The position numbers and the translations under genes were made by a program. The notes under the pieces are model-generated. The model made no database searches and was not told the DNA's origin. It was given only the letters and a program-made list of their open reading frames with translations. From Prevotella sp. (GTDB lineage Bacteria; Bacteroidota; Bacteroidia; Bacteroidales; Bacteroidaceae), in contig JAJPYN010000004.1 of the NCBI GenBank assembly GCA_021204905.1, forward strand, positions 18,996-82,995: DNA of 64,000 nt, given 5' to 3'. Positions 1 to 8,600 of this stretch are shown one piece after another; position 1 is the first letter of the stretch, and each line of letters starts with the position of its first letter.

Positions 1-2
1 GC

Positions 3-629
3 CGGCGCATCATCCTCGCCGCCGACCGCACCCCCGCCGAACTGAAAAACATGGACGAGCGCATGCTCACACGCTTCAGCTGCGGCATCATCACCGAGCT
101 CGAGAAGCCTAACAAGCAACTTTGTTACGACATCCTCGTGGCAAAAATACGGCGCGACGGCCTCGACATACCCGACGACGTGGTCGACTACATCGCCGAA
201 AACGCCAACGGCACCGTGCGCGACCTCGAAGGCGTCATCAACTCGCTGCTGGCAAACTCCATTTATCTAAACAGCAAAATCGACATCGCCCTCGCAGAAA
301 AAGCCGTAAGCCAAATACGCCGCACCAAACCGCAAAAAACAGACATCGACAACGTCGTGAAAACCGTCTGCGAGCACTTCGGCATCGAACCGAGCGACAT
401 CGCAGGCAAGTCGCACAAACACGAGCACGTCCTCGCGCGGCAAATCACGATGTACTTCGCCATGCACCTCGCCAAAATGAACGTCAACCTCATCGGCCGC
501 ACCGTCGGCAACCGCAACCACGCCACCGTCGCCTACGCCATCAAACAGGTGTCGACAGCCATCGAGAACGACCCCGATTTCGCCAAGGAAATGAAAACAA
601 TTGAAAGCAAAATCGCCGCGGCAAACTGA
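3..629 (+). CDS. dnaA: Chromosomal replication initiator DnaA, 5' end outside window
   Basis: This is the C-terminal part of DnaA, the AAA+ ATPase that binds DnaA boxes and opens the replication origin. The reading frame is open from base 3. It begins in the AAA+ module (RRIILAADRTPAELKNM, then the ERMLTRFSCG stretch typical of the sensor/arginine-finger region) and continues through the lid helices (NANGTVRDLEGVINSLLA). Domain IV, the DNA-binding part, carries the signature GRTVGNRNHATVAYA, a variant of the usual GRDHSTVLHA. About 209 codons are visible; full-length DnaA is usually 450-470 residues, so over half lies upstream. A hairpin terminator follows at 669-693. Identity is secure; only the N-terminus is unseen. 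Confidence 0.96.
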   Translation, partial: RRIILAADRTPAELKNMDERMLTRFSCGIITELEKPNKQLCYDILVAKIRRDGLDIPDDVVDYIAENANGTVRDLEGVINSLLANSIYLNSKIDIALAEKAVSQIRRTKPQKTDIDNVVKTVCEHFGIEPSDIAGKSHKHEHVLARQITMYFAMHLAKMNVNLIGRTVGNRNHATVAYAIKQVSTAIENDPDFAKEMKTIESKIAAAN

Positions 630-668
630 CGAATTAGCAAGTGAAATAATAGCAACTGACAATCCCCG

Positions 669-693
669 GCGGGCCGTTCCAACCCGCTTTTTT
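669..693 (+). terminator. Rho-independent terminator after dnaA
   Basis: GCGGG (669-673) pairs with CCCGC (683-687) across a 9-nt loop and is followed directly by six Ts. It lies 40 bp past the dnaA stop and ends 22 bp before the next start, so it should separate dnaA from the SprT-like gene. Confidence 0.6.
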
Positions 694-714
694 CGTACCT
701 GAAAACCGCACGCA

Positions 715-1386
715 ATGGTCTGCAATCTGAAATATCTCCGCGAACAGTTCAACGCCTTCAACAGCCTTTACTTTGGCGGCGAATTGCCCGTGCCGCACCT
801 GCGCATCGGTTCGTCGCGCCGTATGCTCGGCAGCGTCAGGTACCGCCGCGAACGCCGCACACAAACCATTGAAAATCAAGGTATTACATTAACCATTAGC
901 AACTGCTACGACCTGCCGCAAAGCGAACTCGACGACACCATCATCCACGAAATGATTCACCTCGCCATCATCGTCAGCGGCGCGAAGGACACCTCAACGC
1001 ACGGCAAAATTTTTCGCCGCACAGCCGCCGAAATCAACCGCCGCTTCGGGCGCAACATCACCGTCTCGCACAAGGGTCCGCTCGTCCGCGCACAAGAGAA
1101 ATCGCGCGGCGCCATCATCGCCGTCTGCCGCTTCCGCGACGGCACCACCTGCCTCATGCGACCCTCGCGCACGCGCCTGTTCCGCCTCCGCGCCGCCATC
1201 CTCGCCGCACGCGAGATCAGCTCCGTCGCGTGGTACCTTTCCGCCAACCCTTTTTTCGAAACCTTTCCGCGCGCGATGAAGCCGAAATTCTACCGCATCG
1301 CCGGCGACACCCTCGCGCGCGAACTGGCCGGCGCCATCGAGCTCGACGTCTCCGCCACGCGCGTAAGAAAGAAAATCAAAAGTTAA
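715..1386 (+). CDS. SprT-like zinc metallopeptidase domain protein
   Basis: A 223-residue protein of the SprT/Spartan-like family. In eukaryotes and some bacteria, family members degrade proteins crosslinked to DNA; the role of the short bacterial forms is less clear. The N-terminus has the family pattern LYFGGELPVPHLRI. The HExxH zinc motif is in DDTIIHEMIHLAI at about residues 76-88, followed by a third likely ligand in the THGKIF segment about ten residues later. No clear C-terminal zinc ribbon is visible, only two isolated cysteines near residues 138 and 146. It follows dnaA after a terminator, and its stop codon overlaps the stop of convergent nspC by two bases. Confidence 0.82.
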   Translation: MVCNLKYLREQFNAFNSLYFGGELPVPHLRIGSSRRMLGSVRYRRERRTQTIENQGITLTISNCYDLPQSELDDTIIHEMIHLAIIVSGAKDTSTHGKIFRRTAAEINRRFGRNITVSHKGPLVRAQEKSRGAIIAVCRFRDGTTCLMRPSRTRLFRLRAAILAAREISSVAWYLSANPFFETFPRAMKPKFYRIAGDTLARELAGAIELDVSATRVRKKIKS

Positions 1387-2543
1387 TCCATCCGCGATTT
1401 ATAGTCGGCGTAACCGAACTCGCGCAACGTCTCGATCCGCCCGTCCGCGCGCAGCATTACGATCGCGGGATGCGCCACGCCGTTGAACATTGTCGTCTTC
1501 ACGGTGGTGTAATGCAGCATGTCTTCGAACACGATTCTGTCGCCGGGTTTAAGCTCTTTCTCAAACCGCCACGCGCCCATAAAATCGCCCGCGAGGCACG
1601 AGTTGCCGCCAAGCCTGTAAACGCGTTCGCCGCACTTGCCGTTATGCCCCGCCAAGGTCTCCGCGCCGCGCACCGCCGGCCAGTAAGGCATCTCGAGGCA
1701 GTCGGGCATGTGGCACGTGAAGCTCACATCGAGCACCGCCGTGCGGATTCCTTTGTCCTCAACGATGTCCTCCACCGTCGCCACAAGCACGCCCGTCTGC
1801 CACGCGAAGGCGCTGCCCGGCTCAATTATAACGCGCAGGTTCGGGTAACGGGAGCGGAAATCGTTCATCAAACGAACGAACAAATCGATGTCGTAACCCT
1901 CGCGTGTGAGCAGATGGCCGCCGCCGAGATTGAGCCATTCCGCTTGCCGCAGCCACGGCGCAAACCGCTCCTCAATCTTCGCCAGCGTGCGCTGCAACAC
2001 GTCGGCGCCGCTCTCGCAATGGCAGTGGCAATGCAGGCCCGACACGCCCTCCGGCAGTTCGCGCGGCATCTTGTCAGCAGTTATTCCGAACCGCGAACCC
2101 GCCGCGCAAGGATTGTAAAGCGCAGTGCCCACCTCGCAATATTCGGGGTTGATCCTCAGGCCGAATTTCAGTTGCGGATTAGCTTTGGCGGCAAGCGGAT
2201 AAAGGCGCGAATACTGCGACAACGAGTTGAAGGTCAGGTGGCTCGAACGAACAGCGATGGCTGCGATGTCGCGCGCGGGGTAAACCGTCGCAAAGGTGTG
2301 CGCCAAAGCGCCGAACTCCTCCACCGCCAACCGCGCCTCCGCCAGCGAACTAGCCGTTACCGACGAGATATATTCCTTGAAAATCGGGAACGTCTTCCAT
2401 AGCGCAAACGCCTTGAACGCCAAGATTGCCTCGACGCCCGCGCTGCGCGAAACATCCTTTATCAACTGCAAGTTACGCCGGAGCAACCGCTCGTCAATCA
2501 CATACGCCGGCGACTGCACCCGCGACAAAATTTCATTCTCCAT
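1383..2543 (-). CDS. nspC: Carboxynorspermidine/carboxyspermidine decarboxylase
   Basis: A PLP-dependent fold-III decarboxylase that removes the carboxyl group from carboxy(nor)spermidine, the last step of the aspartate-semialdehyde route to spermidine. The PLP lysine is in AILAFKAFALW (about Lys44). Other family marks are SRFGIT, the HCHCE segment, GGGHLLTREGYD, the EPGSAF phosphate loop, TCHMPDCLEMPY and GGNSCLAGD. The start MENEILSRVQS gives 386 residues, the usual length, and is preferred over an upstream in-frame ATG that would add 21 arginine-rich residues and run into the promoter. Its partner, carboxynorspermidine synthase, is at 32275-33510. It is transcribed divergently from rnr. 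Confidence 0.95.
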   Translation of the reverse strand: MENEILSRVQSPAYVIDERLLRRNLQLIKDVSRSAGVEAILAFKAFALWKTFPIFKEYISSVTASSLAEARLAVEEFGALAHTFATVYPARDIAAIAVRSSHLTFNSLSQYSRLYPLAAKANPQLKFGLRINPEYCEVGTALYNPCAAGSRFGITADKMPRELPEGVSGLHCHCHCESGADVLQRTLAKIEERFAPWLRQAEWLNLGGGHLLTREGYDIDLFVRLMNDFRSRYPNLRVIIEPGSAFAWQTGVLVATVEDIVEDKGIRTAVLDVSFTCHMPDCLEMPYWPAVRGAETLAGHNGKCGERVYRLGGNSCLAGDFMGAWRFEKELKPGDRIVFEDMLHYTTVKTTMFNGVAHPAIVMLRADGRIETLREFGYADYKSRMD

Positions 2544-2575
2544 CAGCTCGCTTTTCGTTTGTTGAACACCATTAG

Positions 2576-2607
2576 CAAAGGTACGCCGCGCGCGCCGAAA
2601 CGCCAAA
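2576..2607 (-). promoter_or_regulatory. Bacteroidales-type promoter for nspC
   Basis: On the minus strand, TTTG (2607-2604) lies 20 bp from TACCTTTG (2583-2576), 32 bp upstream of the MENE start. This is an exact match to the sigma-ABfr TTTG-N(19-21)-TAnnTTTG form and supports the chosen start. Confidence 0.7.
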
Positions 2608-2646
2608 TAAAACGCCCGTTTTCGTTGCCTTGCGCGCCGCCGCAGA

Positions 2647-2678
2647 TTTGGTTTTCGCCGCGAAATTGCCTATCTTTG
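2647..2678 (+). promoter_or_regulatory. Bacteroidales-type promoter for rnr
   Basis: TTTG (2647-2650), a 20-bp spacer, then TATCTTTG (2671-2678), placed 19 bp before the rnr ATG. It stands back to back with the nspC promoter in a 154-bp divergent gap. Confidence 0.72.
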
Positions 2679-2697
2679 CAGCAAAACCTTAAAACCT

Positions 2698-4869
2698 ATG
2701 GCAAAAGAAAAAACAGCGGGCAAAAAACGCATCAACAAAGCCGCAATGCAGCAGCTCCTGCAAGATTATTTTAACAAAAACGGGCAGAAAACGGTCAACA
2801 CCAAGACGCTCTTCCGCGACCTGAAACTCACCACCCATCCGCAGCGCATGCTCGCCATGGACGTGCTCGAAGCGATGGAGTGGGACGACTTCATCATCAA
2901 ACCCGCGCCGGGCGTCTACCGCCTGAGCGACAGCGCGATGCAAACGGCGGAAGGCACGTTCGTCCGCAAGAGCAACGGCCGCAACTCGTTCCGCCCCGAC
3001 GACGGCGGCAAACCCCTTTTAGTTACTGAGCGCAACTCGCTTTTCGCAATGAACGGCGACCGTGTGCGCGTGTCGATTATGGCGCGGCGGCGCGACCACA
3101 CGAAAGAGGCGCAGGTGGTCGAAATAATTAAGCGCGCGAAAGAGACCTTCGTCGGCAAACTGCGCGTGGACGAAGACGTGGCGTTCCTCATCACGCAGGA
3201 CGACCTCATTCCTTTCAACATCATCATCCCGAGAAAAAAGCTCAAAGGCGGACGCTCCGACGATAAAGCTGTGGTGAAAATCACGTCGTGGCCCGACGAA
3301 CAATCGAAAATCATGACCGGCGAAGTGGTCGACATCCTCGGCAAAACGGGCGAGAACAACGCCGAGATGCACGCCATCCTCGCGCAGTACGGCCTGCCGT
3401 ACACCTACCCGAAAAACGTCGAGGACGCCGCAAACGAAATAACGGGCGAGATCACTGCCGACGACCTCCGCGGCCGCGAGGATTTCCGCGAGATATTCAC
3501 TTGCACCATCGACCCGGCCGACGCCAAAGACTTCGACGACGCGCTGTCCATCCGCAAAAAAGACGGCCTCTGGGAAGTGGGCGTGCACATCGCCGACGTG
3601 TCGCATTACGTTACCGAAAACTCCATTATCGACAAGGAAGCCCGGCAGCGCGCCACGTCCGTCTACCTCGTCGACCGCACCATCCCGATGCTGCCCGAGC
3701 GCCTCTGCAACTTCGTTTGTTCGCTGCGGCCCGACGAAGAAAAACTCACCTACAGCGTCGTCTTTCTGCTCGACGAAGATGCCGAGATCCGCAGCCGGCG
3801 CATTGTGCATACGGTGATAAAAAGCAACCGCCGCTACGCCTACGAGGAGGTGCAGAAAATACTCGAACAGTCGGGCGCTCTCGGCGACGAACCCGCGCAT
3901 CCCAAGGGCGAATATGCCGCCGAGCTGTGCCAACTGTGGAAACTCGCGAAACGCCTGCGGGAGAAGAGGTTTGCCGCCGGCGCGGTGAAGTTCGAAAGCG
4001 AAGAAATGAAGTTCGACCTCGACGAAAAAGGCAAACCAGTAGGCTGCCATTTCAAAGTGCTGCAAGAAGCCAACAACCTCATCGAAGAGTTCATGCTCCT
4101 GGCCAACAGAACCGTTGCCGAGAGCGTGGGCAAGGTGCGTAAAGGAGTGAAAGCCAAGACGTTACCTTACCGCATCCACGACAACCCCGACGCGCAAAAG
4201 CTCGACGGCCTGCGCGAGTTCATCAAGAAATTCGGCTACAAGATGAAGTCGACATCGACAAAGGGCGAAACGGCGCGCTCGCTGAACAAACTCATGGACG
4301 ACTGCGCCGGCAAACGCGAGCAGAAGCTCATTCAGATGGTGGCGTTGCGCGCGATGATGAAGGCGAAATATTCGGTTTACAACATCGGGCATTTCGGCCT
4401 CGCCTTCGATTATTACACGCATTTCACCTCGCCCATCCGCCGCTACCCCGACACGATGGTCCACCGCCTGCTCACACGCTACGAGCAGGGTGCGCCGTCG
4501 GCCAACAAGGACTATTACGAAGACCTCTGCAAGCACTCGTCGGACATGGAGCAAATCGCTGCTAACGCCGAGCGCGACTCCATTAAATACAAGGCTGTCG
4601 AGTTTATGCAGGACAAGATCGGACAGGCGTTCGAGGCGCACATCTCCGGCATCACGTCGTACGGCATCTACTGCGAGATCGACGAGAACCACTGCGAGGG
4701 GCTCGTGGCAATGCGCAACCTGAACGACGATTATTACGAGTACGACGACAAGAACTACTGCCTTCGCGGACGCCGGCGCGGCAACAAATACCAGCTCGGC
4801 GACCCCGTCAGGATACGCGTCGAGAAGGCTAACCTTGAAAGGAAGCAGCTCGATTTTGTCTTAGCTTAA
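2698..4869 (+). CDS. rnr: Ribonuclease R
   Basis: A processive 3'-5' exoribonuclease of the RNase II/R family, 723 residues, which degrades structured RNA. Order of parts: a lysine-rich N-terminal winged-helix/cold-shock region (about 1-220), the RNB catalytic domain with its acidic magnesium motif in TIDPADAKDFDDALS (about residue 270 on), the later RNB segment HFGLAFDYYTHFTSPIRRYPD, and a C-terminal S1 RNA-binding domain (AHISGITSYGIYCEI onward). Length fits bacterial RNase R. A basic tail after S1, common in proteobacterial forms, is not seen. A SpoU-type methyltransferase follows 38 bp downstream, probably in the same transcript. Confidence 0.95.
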   Translation: MAKEKTAGKKRINKAAMQQLLQDYFNKNGQKTVNTKTLFRDLKLTTHPQRMLAMDVLEAMEWDDFIIKPAPGVYRLSDSAMQTAEGTFVRKSNGRNSFRPDDGGKPLLVTERNSLFAMNGDRVRVSIMARRRDHTKEAQVVEIIKRAKETFVGKLRVDEDVAFLITQDDLIPFNIIIPRKKLKGGRSDDKAVVKITSWPDEQSKIMTGEVVDILGKTGENNAEMHAILAQYGLPYTYPKNVEDAANEITGEITADDLRGREDFREIFTCTIDPADAKDFDDALSIRKKDGLWEVGVHIADVSHYVTENSIIDKEARQRATSVYLVDRTIPMLPERLCNFVCSLRPDEEKLTYSVVFLLDEDAEIRSRRIVHTVIKSNRRYAYEEVQKILEQSGALGDEPAHPKGEYAAELCQLWKLAKRLREKRFAAGAVKFESEEMKFDLDEKGKPVGCHFKVLQEANNLIEEFMLLANRTVAESVGKVRKGVKAKTLPYRIHDNPDAQKLDGLREFIKKFGYKMKSTSTKGETARSLNKLMDDCAGKREQKLIQMVALRAMMKAKYSVYNIGHFGLAFDYYTHFTSPIRRYPDTMVHRLLTRYEQGAPSANKDYYEDLCKHSSDMEQIAANAERDSIKYKAVEFMQDKIGQAFEAHISGITSYGIYCEIDENHCEGLVAMRNLNDDYYEYDDKNYCLRGRRRGNKYQLGDPVRIRVEKANLERKQLDFVLA

Positions 4870-4907
4870 ACCATTGATTTTCAAGGTATTAAGTCGAAAG
4901 CAAGCTA

Positions 4908-5438
4908 ATGAGAAAGTTGACCGTAACGGAGATGCACCGCCTGTCGCCGGACGAGTTTCGGGCGTCGCGCAAGTTGCCGCTGGTAATCGTTCTCGACGAT
5001 GTCCGCTCGCAGTATAATGTCGGTTCGGTCTTCCGCACAGCCGACGCTTTCGCCATCGAGAAAATCATCCTTTGCGGCATCACGGCCGTGCCTCCGACAG
5101 CGGAAATCCACAAGACGGCGCTCGGCGCGGAGGACAGCGTGGCGTGGGATTATTGCGCGTCGGCGGCGGACGCGGTGAGGGCTCTTCGCGCCAGTGGCTA
5201 CTGCGTGTTTGCTGCGGAACAATGCGACGAAAGCACCATCCTTCCCGCGGGCGAAATCGCGGCCGGAAGGAAGTACGCGGCGGTGCTCGGCAACGAGGTG
5301 AAAGGCGTGCGGCAGGAGGTCATTGACGCTTGCGACGGGTGCATCGAGATCCCGCAGTTCGGCACCAAGCACTCGCTCAACATCTCCGTCGCGGCGGGCA
5401 TCGTGATGTGGGAGTTTCTCCGGCGGCTGCGGCTTTAA
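4908..5438 (+). CDS. SpoU/TrmH-family RNA 2'-O-methyltransferase
   Basis: A 176-residue SPOUT-fold methyltransferase that moves a methyl group from S-adenosylmethionine to a ribose 2'-OH of tRNA or rRNA. The three family motifs are visible: DDVRSQYNVGSVFRTADAF (motif 1, about residues 31-49), the AAVLGNEVKGV stretch (motif 2) and CIEIPQFGTKHSLNISVAAGI split over motif 3, which together form the trefoil knot. It lacks the extra N-terminal substrate-binding domain of RlmB, so it is a minimal TrmH/TrmL-like enzyme; the exact target RNA cannot be read from sequence. It lies 38 bp after rnr, fitting an RNA-metabolism transcript. Confidence 0.88.
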   Translation: MRKLTVTEMHRLSPDEFRASRKLPLVIVLDDVRSQYNVGSVFRTADAFAIEKIILCGITAVPPTAEIHKTALGAEDSVAWDYCASAADAVRALRASGYCVFAAEQCDESTILPAGEIAAGRKYAAVLGNEVKGVRQEVIDACDGCIEIPQFGTKHSLNISVAAGIVMWEFLRRLRL

Positions 5439-5514
5439 CACAACATTTTCGCGCCGCAAACAACTTTCAGGTTTGTTATTGCGCCGTGTTAAAGATGAAA
5501 AATAAATCGTGCTT

Positions 5515-5548
5515 TTTGCGACAAAATGAAAGTTAATTTGTAATTTTG
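5515..5548 (+). promoter_or_regulatory. Probable promoter for gltBD
   Basis: TAATTTTG (5541-5548) with TTTG at 5515-5518, a 22-bp spacer that is slightly long. It is 95 bp before the gltB ATG. The 205-bp gap between the methyltransferase gene and gltB is more AT-rich than the genes and holds nothing else recognisable. Confidence 0.5.
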
Positions 5549-5643
5549 CAGCTCGAAATGAAAGAATAAGTTTGTTTTTGGGTTCAAAATGTAAGTTTGC
5601 CCCTTGCGCTTTTTTACGCTGCGGGCGCGAAAACGAGAGATTT

Positions 5644-8600
5644 ATGGAGACAACGAAAAACTTTGGTTTGTATAACCCGGCCTATGAGCACGACTCGTGC
5701 GGCGTGGGCATGGTGGTGAATATTCACGGCGGCAAGAGCCACGAGCTGGTGGACAACGCCCTGCGCGTGCTGGAAAACATGGAGCACCGCGGTGCCGAGA
5801 CGCGCGACAAAACGGGCGACGGCGCGGGCATCCTCATCCAGATTCCGCACGAGTTCATCCTTTTGCAAGGCATCCCCGTACCCGAGAAAGGGCGCTACGG
5901 CACAGGCATCGTGTTCCTGCCGAAAGACGAGAAGCGGCAGGCCGAAATCCTTTCCGTGATGATCGAGGAAATCGAGCGCGAAGGCCTGAATTTAATGCAC
6001 CTGCGCAACGTGCCGGTGAACCCCGAGGTACTCGGCGAAGGAGCACACCGCACCGAACCCGACGTGAAGCAGATGTTCATCACGGGCGCGGCCGACGACG
6101 ATAATGCCGGCAGCACGCTCAGCCGCACCCTTTACAAAATCCGCAAGCGCATCGAGCGGCGCATCAGCGACGAGGATTTCTACATCTGTTCGCTGTCGAA
6201 CAAGAGCATTATTTACAAAGGTATGCTCACGTCGGGCCAGCTGCGGCGGTATTACAAAGACCTCTCCAACGACTATTTCACCAGCGGCCTGGCCATTGTC
6301 CACTCGCGCTTTTCAACAAACACGTTCCCGAAATGGAAGCTCGCGCAACCGTTCCGCTACCTCTGCCACAACGGCGAGATCAACACCGTGCGCGGCAACC
6401 GGGCGTGGATGAAGGCGCGCGAAGCCGTACTCTCCTCGCCGGCGCTGGGCGACATCAAGGACATCGCGCCCATCCTGCAAGAAGACATGAGCGACTCCGC
6501 CTCGCTCGACAACGTGTTCGAATTCCTCGTCATGAGCGGCATGTCGCTACCGCAAGCGATGGCCATCCTCGTGCCGGAATCGTTCAACGACAAGAACCCG
6601 ATTTCGGAAGATTTAAAGGCCTTCTACGAATATTATTCCATCCTGATGGAACCCTGGGACGGCCCCGCCGCACTGCTCTTCTCCGACGGGCGCTTCGCGG
6701 GCGGAATGCTCGATCGCAACGGTCTGCGCCCCAGCCGCTACACCATCACGAAACAAGGTATGATGGTTGTCGCCAGCGAGGTCGGCGTGATGGATTTCGA
6801 ACCCGGCGACATCGTGGCGAAAGGTCGTTTGCAACCGGGCAAAATCCTGCTTGTCGACACGCAAGAAAGCCGCATTTACTACGACGGCGAGATCAAGGAA
6901 CAGCTCGCTAAGGAGCACCCTTACCGCCAGTGGCTCTCGGCCAACCGCATCCAGCTCGAGAAGCTCCGCAGCGGCCGCAAGGTGGACAACACCGTGCCCG
7001 ATTACGACCGCAAACTCATCAATTTCGGCTTCGGACGCGAGGACATCAACAACACCATCATTCCGATGTGCACCACCGGCCAGGAACCCTCCGCGGCAAT
7101 GGGCAACGACACGCCGCTCGCTGTCATCTCCGACCGCCCGCAAATCCTTTTCGACTATTTCCGCCAGCAGTTCGCGCAAGTGACGAACCCCGCCATCGAC
7201 CCCATCCGCGAGGAGCTTGTCATGTCGCTCATCGAGTACATCGGGCGCGTCGGCAGCGGCATCCTCACCCCCGACGAGTCGAACTGCAAAATGGTGCGCC
7301 TGCCGCAACCGGTTTTAACGAACACCGAGCTCGACATCCTTTGCAACATTCGTTATAAAGGCTTCAAAACCATCAAGTTACCGATGCTCTTCGACCCTGC
7401 GAAAGGCGAAAGCGCGTTGCGGGCGGCGCTCGATTCGCTGTGCAAACAAGCCGCGCAAAGCGTCGATAACGGCGTGAACTACATCATCCTCTCCGACCGC
7501 GATGTCGACGCCGCACACGCTGCCATACCGTCGTTGCTGGCCGTGAGCGCGGTCCACCATTTCCTCATCGACGCGGGCAAGCGCGTGCAGACGGCCCTCA
7601 TCGTCGAGTCCGGCGAAATAAAAGAGGTGATGCACGCCGCACTGCTGCTCGGCTACGGCGCCAGCGCCATCTGCCCGTACATGGCCTTCGCCCTGCTCGA
7701 CCGCCTCGTGAAAGACCATAAAATCGCCGAAGAATATTCCACGGCGGAGAAAAATTACATCCGCGCCATCGACAAAGGCCTTAAAAAGATTATGTCGAAA
7801 ATGGGCATATCCACCATCCGCAGCTATCGCGGCGCGAAAATATTCGAGTCCATCGGCCTGTCAGAAGGCTTGCTGAAAAAATATTTCGGCACCGACCAAT
7901 CCACCGTCGGAGGCATCGGCCTGCACGACATCGCGCGCGACGCGGCACGTTTCCACGAGATGGCATACAAGCCCGACGATGCGCCGACGCTAATAAACAA
8001 AGGGCTTTTCTCGTTCCGCAAGGACGGCATACGCCACGCATGGACGCCCGAAGCCATCACCACGCTGCAACTAGCCACGCGCCTCGCTTCGTACAAGAAA
8101 TTCAAGGAGTGGGAGCAGATTATTGACAACCAAGAAAAGCCTATTTTCCTGCGCGATTTCATGGGCTTGAAATTCGCGAAGAAGCCAGTGCCTATTGACG
8201 AAGTGGAGAGTGTCGAAAGCATCGTGAAGCACTTCGTAACGGGCGGCATGTCGTTCGGCGCGCTCTCCATCGAAGCCCACGAAGCATTGGCCGTGGCGAT
8301 GAACAAGATCGGCGGACGAAGCAACACCGGCGAAGGCGGCGAGGACAACACGCGCTACCACACCGAGCGCGACGGCGTGAGCCTCTCGTCGAAAACCAAG
8401 CAGATCGCCTCGGGCCGCTTCGGCGTAACGGCGGAATACCTCGTGAATGCTGAGGAGATACAAATCAAAGTGGCACAAGGCGCAAAGCCCGGCGAAGGCG
8501 GCCAGCTGCCCGGGTTCAAGGTGAACAACATCATCGCCAAAACGCGCAACTCCATCCCCGGCATTACGCTCATCTCGCCGCCGCCCCACCATGATATTTA

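Noticed and set aside
866..4892. Similar strings CCATTGAAAATCAAGGTATTA (about 875) and CCATTGATTTTCAAGGTATT (about 4871)
   Set aside because: Only two copies, one inside the SprT-like gene, with an inverted centre; too little to call a repeat family.
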